A stretch of 28,492 bases of DNA from NCBI GenBank assembly GCA_964293305.1, contig CAXYYO010000043.1, positions 1-28,492 of the forward strand, written 5' to 3'. The DNA is from CALAGJ01 sp964293305. GTDB taxonomy: Bacteria > Bacteroidota > Bacteroidia > Chitinophagales > Chitinophagaceae. The translations under genes and the position numbers were made by a program. The notes under the pieces were generated by a model. That model was not told the DNA's origin, searched no databases, and was given only the letters and a program-made list of their open reading frames with translations. Shown here one piece after another: positions 16,697 to 24,561 of this stretch. The number at the start of each line of letters is the position of its first letter. The stretch's first letter is position 1.

Positions 16697-19051
16697 CTAT
16701 TTTGCAATCACCATTGTCTTAGTGCTGGTGATTTTACCATCAATGAATAAGGAATAAGTATAGCTGCCTGCTGCTAGGTTACCAGATGCTACCCGGAGTG
16801 AATTGAAGCCCGCCACATTCGTTTTTTGAAGGGTTTTGCCATTCATGTCTGCTATCACGATTACTGCTGTGTTATATTGCTTGGGTAATGTGAAATTGAT
16901 CAACGTTGTATTGGTATAAGGATTAGGTATATTCTGCTGCAGGGATGCTGCTGCATCAGTGCTGTTTAATGTGATGGACTGGGTAATAACGCCTGTTTGC
17001 TCAGAAGTTTGACTTTTTATAATCTGGTCCATTTGTTCTCTTATTTCATGGATTTCATTTTGCAGTTGCTCTATAGTGGCATCTTTTGAGTCATTGGCTT
17101 TGCTGAGCTCCTGCACCGCCTTTACCAAAGGCACTACAAACTGGCCATATCGCAGGCCATAATAATCATGTTCATTCTTAGGAGCATCCACTCCGCTGAA
17201 CTCATAATGCAGGGATTTAGCTGCTTCTTCAACCTCCTGTGCAATAAAACCACTATACGTCAAATTGTTTTTTTCAGCATTAAATTGCATCCTATCTCTA
17301 TTATGCTCAACAGCTTTATCATTAATGACTTCTCCTTTGTGTAAATAATCTGAAATACCATGAACATCTAATTCGTATGTTACTGCCTTTAGCTTGTTTA
17401 TAAAACTTAAACCGGGTACATTTTGCTTTACATCTTTTTTGAATCGTCCATCGCTCAGTGTAGTCCAGTCAACTTCGCCACCAATTGAAGTGGTAAATTC
17501 GTTACCAACTCTTACCTGATGGCTTGCCGTAATTAGCGAACCACCACCTACAGCGGTTGCGTTTTCACATTCACTTAAATATAGTGGGATGCCAGAATAA
17601 GCACCGAGAAAAGTAACCGTATTTCCCTTTGTCAGATACTGACCACTATTCTCTCCAATGGCTGTAATATGCGTCCCTTCTTTAAGCAAACTAAGAGCCA
17701 CTGTTCCAACTGATGTATTGGCATCACCCGATATCAGGTCTTCCATGTTTAATGACCCTATTGCGGTATTGTTTACACCTCTGCTGTTCTTAAGCAGGCT
17801 ATTGTAGCCTATTGCTGTATTGTCTCTTCCTTCCGTGATGCCCATTGCTGCTTTTGACCCAACTGCTGTATTTCTCGATCCGTTTTGAAATCCCTTTTCA
17901 TCGGTATATGGTTTGTTATAGTGTAAGGCTGAGTCACCAATAGCAACCTGATTTTGCCCAAATTGATTTTCTTGCAATGCTGCCTTTCCAATGGCTATAT
18001 TGCCATTTCCGGTCACATTTTGAATTAATGCATTGCTACCTATTGCTATATTGTCAAAGCCTGTTGTATTACTAGCAGCTGCATTACTTCCAATGGCAAC
18101 ATTAAAATAACCAGTAGTATTGCTTTTCATTGAATAGACTCCAATTGCTGTATTATGGTAGGCTGTAGTATTACTCTTTAAACTCTCAAAACCAATTGCG
18201 GTGTTCAATGAACCGGACACATTCAATGACAAGGCGCTACTACCCATTGCCACATTAGAGAAACCACTGGTATTGGCTGCCAGACTATTGGTGCCTGCTG
18301 CTGCATTATCATTACCCGTGGTGTTTTTCCAGAGACTGAAAGCACCAGCTGCTGTATTTCGAAAACCATTATTGTTATATAATGCAGAGTCACCTATTGC
18401 CGAATTATGCCTTCCCGTTGTGTTTAATAAAAGCGCTGCATAACCTATTGCAGTATTTCCCCTACCTGTTGTATTATCCCTTAATGCAATATACCCCAAG
18501 GCTGTATTAAAGGATGCCGTTGTATTGTTTCGCATGCTCTCAAAACCTATGGCCACATTACGCTGACCAGTTGTGTTTTGCTGCATGGCACTATTACCAA
18601 TTGCAACATTGCCAAAACCCGAAGTATTGCTATATAATGCGCTGCTGCCCAAACCAATATTGTAGCCCCCAGTATTATTTGTGTATAGCGCACTATAACC
18701 AATGCCAATATTGTTGATTGCAGCATTTGTAGCTGAAAATAACGCATTATTTCCGATAGCCACATTACTGATTCCGCTATTAGTATTTAGCGAATTTGCT
18801 CCTATTGCCAGGTTATTTCCACCAACATTAAATATGCGTGTTGTATTTCTGTATATGCTACCACTAAGGTAGAGGTTTCTCCAATTAAGAAAACCCGTAC
18901 CGAAATCTAGGGTTCCATTTGAATTGGGTGTGAGGGTCTGGTTTACAGCTGTAGGAGATGATAAATTGGATAGAGACTGATTTGCCTGTGCTTGAAGTAA
19001 AGAAGCATTATAGCAGGTCAAAAATGTAAAGAGGATTGCATACTGTTTCAT
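16697..19051 (-). CDS. T9SS-exported repeat protein with Peptidase_S74 self-cleaving chaperone domain
   Basis: 784 residues from ATG at 19051. An in-frame ATG at 19081 would bury the signal peptide MKQYAILFTFLTCYNASLLQAQ. After a short spacer come 22-24 copies of a 17-residue repeat (NTAIGYxALxxNTTGxx), similar to the beta-roll of trimeric YadA-type heads but longer per turn. Next is a Peptidase_S74 intramolecular chaperone domain beginning TTLSDGRFKKDV. Its Ser533 and Lys538 keep the S-x4-K spacing of the known autocleavage dyad, followed by LSFINKLKAVTYELD and FIAQEVEEAA. A coiled coil (about 650-690; KDATIEQLQNEIHEIREQ) and a type-A T9SS sorting domain (about 700-784; LQQNIPNPYTN, GKTLQK, LAAGSYTYSL) end the protein. 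It is probably a trimeric surface fibre or adhesin; its target is unknown. Confidence 0.9.
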   Translation of the reverse strand: MKQYAILFTFLTCYNASLLQAQANQSLSNLSSPTAVNQTLTPNSNGTLDFGTGFLNWRNLYLSGSIYRNTTRIFNVGGNNLAIGANSLNTNSGISNVAIGNNALFSATNAAINNIGIGYSALYTNNTGGYNIGLGSSALYSNTSGFGNVAIGNSAMQQNTTGQRNVAIGFESMRNNTTASFNTALGYIALRDNTTGRGNTAIGYAALLLNTTGRHNSAIGDSALYNNNGFRNTAAGAFSLWKNTTGNDNAAAGTNSLAANTSGFSNVAMGSSALSLNVSGSLNTAIGFESLKSNTTAYHNTAIGVYSMKSNTTGYFNVAIGSNAAASNTTGFDNIAIGSNALIQNVTGNGNIAIGKAALQENQFGQNQVAIGDSALHYNKPYTDEKGFQNGSRNTAVGSKAAMGITEGRDNTAIGYNSLLKNSRGVNNTAIGSLNMEDLISGDANTSVGTVALSLLKEGTHITAIGENSGQYLTKGNTVTFLGAYSGIPLYLSECENATAVGGGSLITASHQVRVGNEFTTSIGGEVDWTTLSDGRFKKDVKQNVPGLSFINKLKAVTYELDVHGISDYLHKGEVINDKAVEHNRDRMQFNAEKNNLTYSGFIAQEVEEAAKSLHYEFSGVDAPKNEHDYYGLRYGQFVVPLVKAVQELSKANDSKDATIEQLQNEIHEIREQMDQIIKSQTSEQTGVITQSITLNSTDAAASLQQNIPNPYTNTTLINFTLPKQYNTAVIVIADMNGKTLQKTNVAGFNSLRVASGNLAAGSYTYSLFIDGKITSTKTMVIAK
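17590..18817 (-). repeat. Array of 51-bp (17-residue) coding repeats
   Basis: 22-24 degenerate tandem units inside the S74/T9SS gene. Each unit encodes N-x-A-I-G-x-x-A-L-x-x-N-T-T-G-x-x. The period is 17 residues almost throughout, with single-residue gaps in a few units. Units are diverged at DNA level, so the array looks old and functionally held rather than freshly expanded. Confidence 0.85.
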
Positions 19052-19097
19052 ACTTAAAAATTTATTGTAAAATGCATACATCTAGGGAAATAGGAAA

Positions 19098-19112
19098 ATT
19101 CAATTATTGAAT
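19098..19112. promoter_or_regulatory. Perfect AT-rich palindrome upstream of the S74/T9SS gene
   Basis: ATTCAAT-T-ATTGAAT is a 7-1-7 perfect inverted repeat, 47 nt upstream of the start at 19051. The position would suit a dimeric regulator site, but no regulator is named and such AT-rich palindromes can occur by chance. Confidence 0.3.
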
Positions 19113-19237
19113 GGCTGTAATCATTTAGGCAAAGGCATAGATCAACTGAAATTTACACATTTGTTATCATCGAAGGTGATAAAGAAAACGCCGCTACGGG
19201 CTACCCTACTAAAAAAATCAACTTATACCTAATTTTT

Positions 19238-19441
19238 CTATTTTTCAATGACCATAGTCTTTGTGCTGATAATTTTACCATCAATGACCATGGAATATAG
19301 ATAGCTTGTGAATGTTAGATAGCCAGATGCTGTCCGAAGTGATTTGGTGCCAGCAATATTTATTTTTTGAAGGGTTTTACTATTCATTTCTGCTATCACC
19401 ATTAGGGGTGTAGCATACTGCTTGGGTCATGAGAAATTGAA
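19238..19441 (-). pseudogene. Remnant of a second T9SS-sorted protein (3' end only)
   Basis: The minus strand encodes the last 67 codons and stop of a T9SS type-A sorting domain. It aligns without gaps to the end of the S74/T9SS gene, and I count 44 of 67 residues identical by hand (shared PKQY, KTLQK, SLR, IDGKI, STKTMVI). A TGA replaces the Leu codon before PKQY, there is no upstream coding part, and homology fades near 19445. The orientation is the same as the intact gene, which starts 187 bp further on. This looks like what remains of a tandem relative after deletion. Confidence 0.85.
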
Positions 19442-19494
19442 GTTGTTTCTACATAATAATATATATTGTTAAGAGTATAATATTTTAAATAATA

Positions 19495-20646
19495 CTATTT
19501 GTTCAATACAATTCTAAAGGTAGTGCCCTTGCCCGGCTCACTCTGTAAAACAGAAAGATTCCCTTTGTGGTATTGTTCCACTATGCGTTTACTGAGTGTG
19601 AGCCCTAGGCCCCAGCCTCTTTTTTTTGTTGTAAACCCGGGATTAAATACTTTCAAAACATCTTGTTTGCTGATGCCCTTGCCAGTATCATGCACATCTA
19701 TCATTAATTCACTAATAGAATCCAATAAAGTAACAGTTATTGTGCCTTTGCCTTCCATAGCATCTAAAGCATTTTTTAAAAGATTTTCCATTACCCAATC
19801 AAACAAGGGGGCACATACTACTGCTATTACTTCATCTGCAGGTTTTTCAAATTTAAAGTTTACCTTTCCTCCAGCTCTTTTCATAATATACGCTATCATG
19901 GAATCAATTCTATCTGATAAATTGATTTCCTCCAATTGCGGCTGACTCCCAATTTTTCCAAAGCGATCTGAAATAAGTTCTAACCGATCTACATCTTTTT
20001 CCATTTCTGTTGCCAATGCATGTATTTCAGGATTTTCTTTTAGTACTTCTACCCATCCTTTTAAACTGGTAACCGGGGTGCCAAGCTGATGCGCAGTTTC
20101 CTTTGCCATACCTGCCCACAGTTGATTTTGTTCACTTTTATAGGCTGTATGCTGTGCCCTAAATATGATAAAAATAAAAATAGCAGCTACAAATATCAAA
20201 ACGATTGGATAATACCTTACCTGTTGTTGTAATTTGCTATCGCCATAATAGTATTTATTTGCACTGTAAGGGTCTTCCGATAGTACTAATAAGATTGGTT
20301 TGTGTTGTTTCTTAAATTGATTCAACTTACGTGGTAAATAGGTGCTATCTGTAGCCACTGAAAGGCTATCCACATTCAGACAATTTGCCGAGTTTATATG
20401 GTCCCTTTCATCTGTTTCAATGATGGGTATATCCGTATTTTCTGAAGAAATTTTTGAGGCTAGTGTTAGGCTTGCATTGTCCTCTGTGTTTATTATAGTG
20501 CGCTGTGCTTCTACCCATGTTTCCACTCGCTTCTTTTCATCATCAGCAATATGAGCTGCCAAATACTCTGCATATAAAACGGCAAGTATAATAACGGCAA
20601 CTGCAGAGAGGTATAAAATATTTTTTCGTTGAAAGAGGTAGCCCAT
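19495..20646 (-). CDS. Orphan membrane sensor histidine kinase
   Basis: 383 residues. Two membrane segments (about 9-28 and 143-161) flank a periplasmic sensor region of about 115 residues with no recognised domain. The cytoplasmic part begins directly with the HisKA helix: the H-box is KETAHQLGTPVTSLKGW with phospho-acceptor His186. No HAMP domain is evident between membrane and H-box. The HATPase part has the N-box ENLLKNALDAM, the G1 box DTGKGI, the F-box FNPGFTTKKRG and the G2 box GWGLGLTLSKRI, all intact. No response regulator lies beside it, so its partner must be elsewhere. A weak TTACTTTG box at 20653-20660 may be its promoter. The signal sensed is unknown. Confidence 0.93.
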   Translation of the reverse strand: MGYLFQRKNILYLSAVAVIILAVLYAEYLAAHIADDEKKRVETWVEAQRTIINTEDNASLTLASKISSENTDIPIIETDERDHINSANCLNVDSLSVATDSTYLPRKLNQFKKQHKPILLVLSEDPYSANKYYYGDSKLQQQVRYYPIVLIFVAAIFIFIIFRAQHTAYKSEQNQLWAGMAKETAHQLGTPVTSLKGWVEVLKENPEIHALATEMEKDVDRLELISDRFGKIGSQPQLEEINLSDRIDSMIAYIMKRAGGKVNFKFEKPADEVIAVVCAPLFDWVMENLLKNALDAMEGKGTITVTLLDSISELMIDVHDTGKGISKQDVLKVFNPGFTTKKRGWGLGLTLSKRIVEQYHKGNLSVLQSEPGKGTTFRIVLNK

Positions 20647-20865
20647 CTGGCACCAAAGTAAATATTGCTTTTTGTTATGAACAAATAAAGCTTTTAGAGG
20701 ACATGCAATATCTCCCTAAAATTATTTTTATGATTTTTATTTTGGGCAATAATTTATCAACAATCATTTCCCTCATTTATCATATACCCTTCAAATCCTA
20801 ATATTTCATTTTAATCAAGTGAATCCAAAAACTCATTCTTTTTTTCAATTATTTTGTACCGTTTC

Positions 20866-22257
20866 ATGAAATTATACCTTACCATTTTATTTTGTTATTT
20901 AGTGATTGGTCTTGCTGCGCAAAATCAAACCTCGGTACTGCCATCCGACACTATGATAGATCGATATGCCAGGCAACAAACAGCGTTTGTACTTCAGGAA
21001 ATACCAAAGTATGTATTTATAAAAGCATTTCTTAGTAAAAAAGAAGTTTACACAGGCGAACCACTTTATATTACTTATAAGTTGTATTCAATTTATGACT
21101 ATCAATTAATAAATCCCTTACAACCAAACTTTGTAAATTGTAGTGTGCTGGAATTGAATATTCCTGATACAGGTACAATTGAATCATACAATGACCTCTT
21201 GTATAAGGTTACCGTACTTCGCAAAGTGCAGATTACGCCAATACAAGCAGGTGTGCTTGCCATTGATACTACTAGTATGCCAATCAATGTGCTCATTAGA
21301 AGTACGGAGTATCCTTACGATTATCATAATTACAAAACATTTATTCGTGCCCCGGCACAAATCTTAAGGGTAAATGCGCTACCACAAAAAGGTAGACCCG
21401 GAGATTTTAAAGATGTAACTGGCAGTTTTAGTATTGAAACAAAAATAACAGATACCTTATCTGCCGCAGGCAAAACAAATCATTTCATCATCTCTATAAA
21501 AGGGCAAGGAAATTTTGATGCCATCAATGCACCAATGGTCAACTGGCCCCAAGGCGTAGAGTTTTTTGATGCTACAGATTCTCAGTATATACGATCTGAC
21601 AGTTTTCCAATTTTTGGTGAGAAAGTTTTTGACTTCCCTTTTGTAGTTAAAACACCCGGCCTAGTTGAATTACCTGCTGTTCGCTTCAGTTTTTTTAATC
21701 CTTCCAAAGGGAGATATGAAACAAAAATATCTACCGCAGCATCTTTAAATGTGCTTGCCGCAATACCAAAAAATTTTACGCATTTTTCACAGGATATTGT
21801 TGACAATCGTAAGCTTCTGTGGATTGTACCAATTCTTGCAGTTATAGTATTTTCCATTTTATTTATTCGTAACAAAATTTCATCGAATAGAAAGGATACT
21901 ATAATGGAGGATGTAAAAATTGAAACTGAAAAAATACATGTTGAGAATGACAGGCCCAATGCCATTTTATTTGCTTCATCCATGATTGACAATTTGGATG
22001 AAGAAAGCAATGCTACTGTGTTTTGCAACAAAGCCGCCGAAATTCTCAATAGTTGGGTAATGACAGAAGCAGGGGTTGAACAATTTAATATGAGAGATAT
22101 AGATTTTATATTAAAAAATAAGGGCTTTGAAAAGCAACATATTGATACTTTCAAAAATATTCACCACCAAATACAAACATATTTGTATGCCAAAGGAAGT
22201 ATAGAACTCGATAAGCATGCTATAAAAGATGCTTTGATTAAATTGCTTAATTTGTAG
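20866..22257 (+). CDS. batD: BatD-family protein
   Basis: 463 residues from ATG at 20866; the in-frame TTG at 20854 is less likely. A signal peptide (MKLYLTILFCYLVIGLAAQ) is followed by a large periplasmic part with Ig-like strands typical of BatD (KKEVYTGEPLYITYKLYS, ITPIQAGVLAIDT, GDFKDVTGSFSIETKITD, GQGNFDAINAPMVNWPQGVEFFD, and FPFVVKTPGLVELPAVRFSFF). A membrane helix (about 318-338) and a C-terminal cytoplasmic region of about 120 residues follow. BatD is named for aerotolerance operons (batABCDE) of Bacteroides and is usually next to MoxR and VWA-domain genes; none is present here. It is bounded by a divergent kinase gene upstream and 490 bp of non-coding DNA downstream. Family call good; role in oxygen tolerance not established for a lone copy. 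Confidence 0.82.
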   Translation: MKLYLTILFCYLVIGLAAQNQTSVLPSDTMIDRYARQQTAFVLQEIPKYVFIKAFLSKKEVYTGEPLYITYKLYSIYDYQLINPLQPNFVNCSVLELNIPDTGTIESYNDLLYKVTVLRKVQITPIQAGVLAIDTTSMPINVLIRSTEYPYDYHNYKTFIRAPAQILRVNALPQKGRPGDFKDVTGSFSIETKITDTLSAAGKTNHFIISIKGQGNFDAINAPMVNWPQGVEFFDATDSQYIRSDSFPIFGEKVFDFPFVVKTPGLVELPAVRFSFFNPSKGRYETKISTAASLNVLAAIPKNFTHFSQDIVDNRKLLWIVPILAVIVFSILFIRNKISSNRKDTIMEDVKIETEKIHVENDRPNAILFASSMIDNLDEESNATVFCNKAAEILNSWVMTEAGVEQFNMRDIDFILKNKGFEKQHIDTFKNIHHQIQTYLYAKGSIELDKHAIKDALIKLLNL

Positions 22258-22748
22258 ATGAGTACAATAATAACAATCACCAGAATTATTCTGAAATTGA
22301 TACTGTTCTAACCCAAATTAGAAGAAACTATATTTTATTTTAGCTAACTATTTGCCCTGTTTTCTCATGGGTACATACAACCCGGCTGATGCAGTTGAAT
22401 TTTATTAAAACGCTGAACTGCTGAATACAAATACACTCTAGAACAATTTTTGACTATATAATAGCTTACTGGTTTTTAGTAAAAATTAAATCTCAAACAC
22501 TTATCTATATTGCCTTTCAGCTTTTCCTATCAAATTCGGGTGCATCATTTGAGTTCAAGTAATAGGGTAATATTAATATGGATAATTGGTTGCCTTGTTA
22601 CCGCCAAATTGTGGGTTTATAAAGATTAAAGATATTGTCTCGGGAAAAATTATCCATGCCATTGCGTTTATTCTCCATTTTCAACGGCTGTATGCCGCAG
22701 CACCTTTGCAAAGTCAATATAGACATCAAAAAAGTAAAAAATCGTAAA
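22258..22748. other. Non-coding interval before the AhpD-like gene
   Basis: About 490 bp. The frame upstream of 22749 can be read from 22635, but it codes for an unlikely mixed basic/cysteine N-terminus and is better taken as 5' region. CACCTTTG at 22701-22708 resembles the -7 box (one mismatch). Otherwise I see no gene, repeat or RNA structure. Confidence 0.5.
22701..22708 (+). promoter_or_regulatory. Possible -7 box of the AhpD-like gene
   Basis: CACCTTTG matches TAnnTTTG except for the first base, 41 nt before the ATG at 22749. Its location supports the shorter start for that gene. The -33 element is weak. Confidence 0.3.
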
Positions 22749-23300
22749 ATGAAAAATTTCACAGTTCCCACAAAAGGGGAAGTAGCTCCAGCTAATCAGA
22801 CCATCTTCGATAACTTAACTAAAGCATTGGGCTTCGTGCCAAATCTGTATGCTACCATGGCATATTCTGAAAATGGACTCAGTAGATATCTGGCCTATCA
22901 AAATGCTAAAACTACTTTAAGCAATAAAGAAAAAGAAGCAGTAAACTTAGTGGTAAGCGAAGTAAATGGTTGCATATACTGTAAAAGTGCACATACCGTA
23001 ATTGGTAAAATGAATGGCTTTACAGATGAACAATTATTGGACATCCGCCGCGAAAAATCTGATCAGCCAAAGTTGAATGCGTTGGTCAAATTAGCAGCAA
23101 GCATCACTCGAAACCGTGGCTATGCAGATGCATCTTTAGTGGATGACTTTTATGCACAAGGATATACTAATGAAAATCTTGTTGACCTTATTTTGCAAGT
23201 GAGTGATAAAACAGCAATGAACTACCTGCACAACCTTACAAAAGTTCCTGTTGATTTTCCTCTAGCGCCAGCTTTGGAAGGAGATGTGGTACCGAATTAA
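22749..23300 (+). CDS. AhpD-like carboxymuconolactone decarboxylase-family protein
   Basis: 183 residues from ATG at 22749. The longer frame from 22635 adds 38 residues unlike the family and would overlap the likely promoter. The fold is the all-helical AhpD/CMD type. The active-site motif is complete: Glu71, Cys75-Ile-Tyr-Cys78 and His82 (SEVNGCIYCKSAH). In AhpD proteins these residues reduce peroxide-linked disulphides through a CxxC pair with a proton relay. The actual partner is unknown. The gene is closed by a strong terminator at 23328, so it is transcribed apart from the thioredoxin-like gene downstream, although both fit redox defence. Confidence 0.9.
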   Translation: MKNFTVPTKGEVAPANQTIFDNLTKALGFVPNLYATMAYSENGLSRYLAYQNAKTTLSNKEKEAVNLVVSEVNGCIYCKSAHTVIGKMNGFTDEQLLDIRREKSDQPKLNALVKLAASITRNRGYADASLVDDFYAQGYTNENLVDLILQVSDKTAMNYLHNLTKVPVDFPLAPALEGDVVPN

Positions 23301-23327
23301 AATGTATTTTCTCTTTGTGGAATAAAT

Positions 23328-23354
23328 AAATCCGGATAAGTTTTCCGGATTTTT
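23328..23354 (+). terminator. Rho-independent terminator after the AhpD-like gene
   Basis: A 9-bp stem AAATCCGGA/TCCGGATTT with a 7-nt loop, running into five T, 27 nt past the stop codon. Confidence 0.85.
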
Positions 23355-23431
23355 CTTGGATAAAACTTGAGAAGGGAAAATAATCCATTCCAAAGCGTAC
23401 TTTCTCTATTTTTATACAAACAAAAGGATTG

Positions 23432-23439
23432 CAACTTTG
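23432..23439 (+). promoter_or_regulatory. Possible -7 box for the thioredoxin-like/DUF1348/AraC unit
   Basis: CAACTTTG matches TAnnTTTG except for the first base and is followed by CACC, as is often seen in this phylum. It lies 20 nt before the ATG at 23459. A T-rich stretch (TATTTTTAT near 23408-23415) could serve as the upstream element. Confidence 0.35.
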
Positions 23440-23458
23440 CACCATAAAAATTTTGTAT

Positions 23459-24094
23459 ATGTCAAGCTCAACAGTTGAAGGTAAAATTTCAAAATCAGGA
23501 TATAAAGATTTTCTTGCAAATGGTATTTCCTACAATCAATACAAACTACAAATGGCAGATGACTTGGCTACCAATCAAGATTTGAAGATTAAGGAATACA
23601 TTCGTCTCAATCAAAGTAGGATGCATAGGGTGGAAAAAACATATTTTCCTTCTGAAGAAATGGTGGCAAGGCTTAAAAATCATAACCATAAAACATATTG
23701 GCTAGTATTAACCGAACATTGGTGTGGTGATGCATCTCAATCATTGCCTGCATTAAATGCTATTTCAGCACTAAGCGACGGGAAGATCGAAATGAAATTA
23801 ATTTACCGGGACCAGCATGATGAGTTGATGAACACTTATTTAACGAATGGCGCTAGGTCCATACCCAAGCTGATACAATTAGATGAAAATTTTCGTGTGT
23901 CCGGTATTTGGGGCCCACGACCAACTGTTGCACAAAAATTGGTGAAAGATTTAAAAGCAAACCCGGCCACTGCCAGCACTTATGCCAATGGATTGCACCT
24001 ATGGTATGCAAAAGACAAGCAAAAAAATCTTGAAAATGAAATAGAGCAATTATTGCTGAAGGCAGATTTATTTTGTACCGATTCTTTATCATAA
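23459..24094 (+). CDS. Thioredoxin-family protein with a single active-site cysteine
   Basis: 211 residues from ATG at 23459; an in-frame ATG at 23429 lies upstream of the likely promoter box. About 75 N-terminal helical residues precede a thioredoxin-fold domain. At the active-site position the sequence is TEHWCGDASQSLP: only Cys89 is present, where classical thioredoxins have CxxC, so the resolving cysteine is replaced by Ala92. A cis-Pro loop follows (ARSIPKLIQLD). There is no signal peptide, so it is cytoplasmic. This matches the Thioredoxin_9-type family common in Bacteroidetes, whose members often read WCGD. It may work with glutathione-like thiols, or bind rather than oxidise. The DUF1348 gene starts 11 nt after it. 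Confidence 0.85.
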   Translation: MSSSTVEGKISKSGYKDFLANGISYNQYKLQMADDLATNQDLKIKEYIRLNQSRMHRVEKTYFPSEEMVARLKNHNHKTYWLVLTEHWCGDASQSLPALNAISALSDGKIEMKLIYRDQHDELMNTYLTNGARSIPKLIQLDENFRVSGIWGPRPTVAQKLVKDLKANPATASTYANGLHLWYAKDKQKNLENEIEQLLLKADLFCTDSLS

Positions 24095-24105
24095 AATAAT
24101 ACATT

Positions 24106-24519
24106 ATGGAACAACGTCATCCGCTTCCACCATTTACTGAAGACTCTGCCAGACAAAAAATTCAAATGGCAGAAGATGCATGGAATAGTAAAGACCCTGT
24201 GAGGGTTTCAAAAGCATATACGCAAGATAGTGAATGGAGAAACCGAAACCAGTTTATTAATGGCAGGGAAGAAATTGTAAAATTCCTCTCCGCTAAGTGG
24301 GAAAAGGAGCTGAATTATAAACTAAAAAAAGAATACTGGGCACATGCTGAAAATCGTATTGCTGTGCGTTTTGAATATGAATACCAAAATGCAGCGGGCC
24401 AATGGTTCCGAGCTTATGGCAATGAAAATTGGGAGTTTGATGCTGACGGTTATATGGCAAGAAGATATGCCAGTATTAATGATTTGGAAATAGAGGAGAA
24501 GGTTAGAAAGCTCACATAA
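24106..24519 (+). CDS. DUF1348 (NTF2-like fold) protein
   Basis: 137 residues, the usual length of DUF1348 proteins, which are small cone-shaped NTF2/SnoaL-like domains. Family signatures are ARQKIQMAEDAWNSKDP, YTQDSEWRNRNQFINGREEI, KWEKELNYKLKKEYWAH, IAVRFEYEY and GNENWEFDADGYMARR. No catalytic residues can be assigned, and the biochemical role of the family is not known to me. It is cytoplasmic, starts 11 nt after the thioredoxin-like gene and ends 42 nt before the AraC regulator, so the three probably share a transcript. Confidence 0.9.
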   Translation: MEQRHPLPPFTEDSARQKIQMAEDAWNSKDPVRVSKAYTQDSEWRNRNQFINGREEIVKFLSAKWEKELNYKLKKEYWAHAENRIAVRFEYEYQNAAGQWFRAYGNENWEFDADGYMARRYASINDLEIEEKVRKLT

Positions 24520-24561
24520 AATTCATCCCAAATTTATGCACCTAAGTATTTATATTAGAAT

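Larger units (their letters stand above)
19082..19494. other. Gap between the S74/T9SS gene and the histidine kinase gene
   Basis: About 410 bp. It contains the palindrome at 19098-19112, a 6-bp inverted repeat TTATCA/TGATAA (19164-19182), and the decayed sorting-domain remnant at 19238-19441. No intact gene is present. Confidence 0.6.

Noticed and set aside
18201..18765. Several frames on both strands across the repeat array
   Set aside because: Tandem repeats with a period divisible by three keep other frames open; these are by-products of the 17-residue repeat.
21582..22154. 190-codon minus-strand frame inside the BatD gene
   Set aside because: Long only because of the AT-rich, Ser/Leu-rich antisense of batD; no promoter, no domain, and batD itself is well supported.
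22635..22748. Upstream extension of the AhpD-like protein by 38 residues
   Set aside because: The extension is unlike the family, contains the likely promoter box at 22701-22708, and ATG at 22749 gives the normal length.
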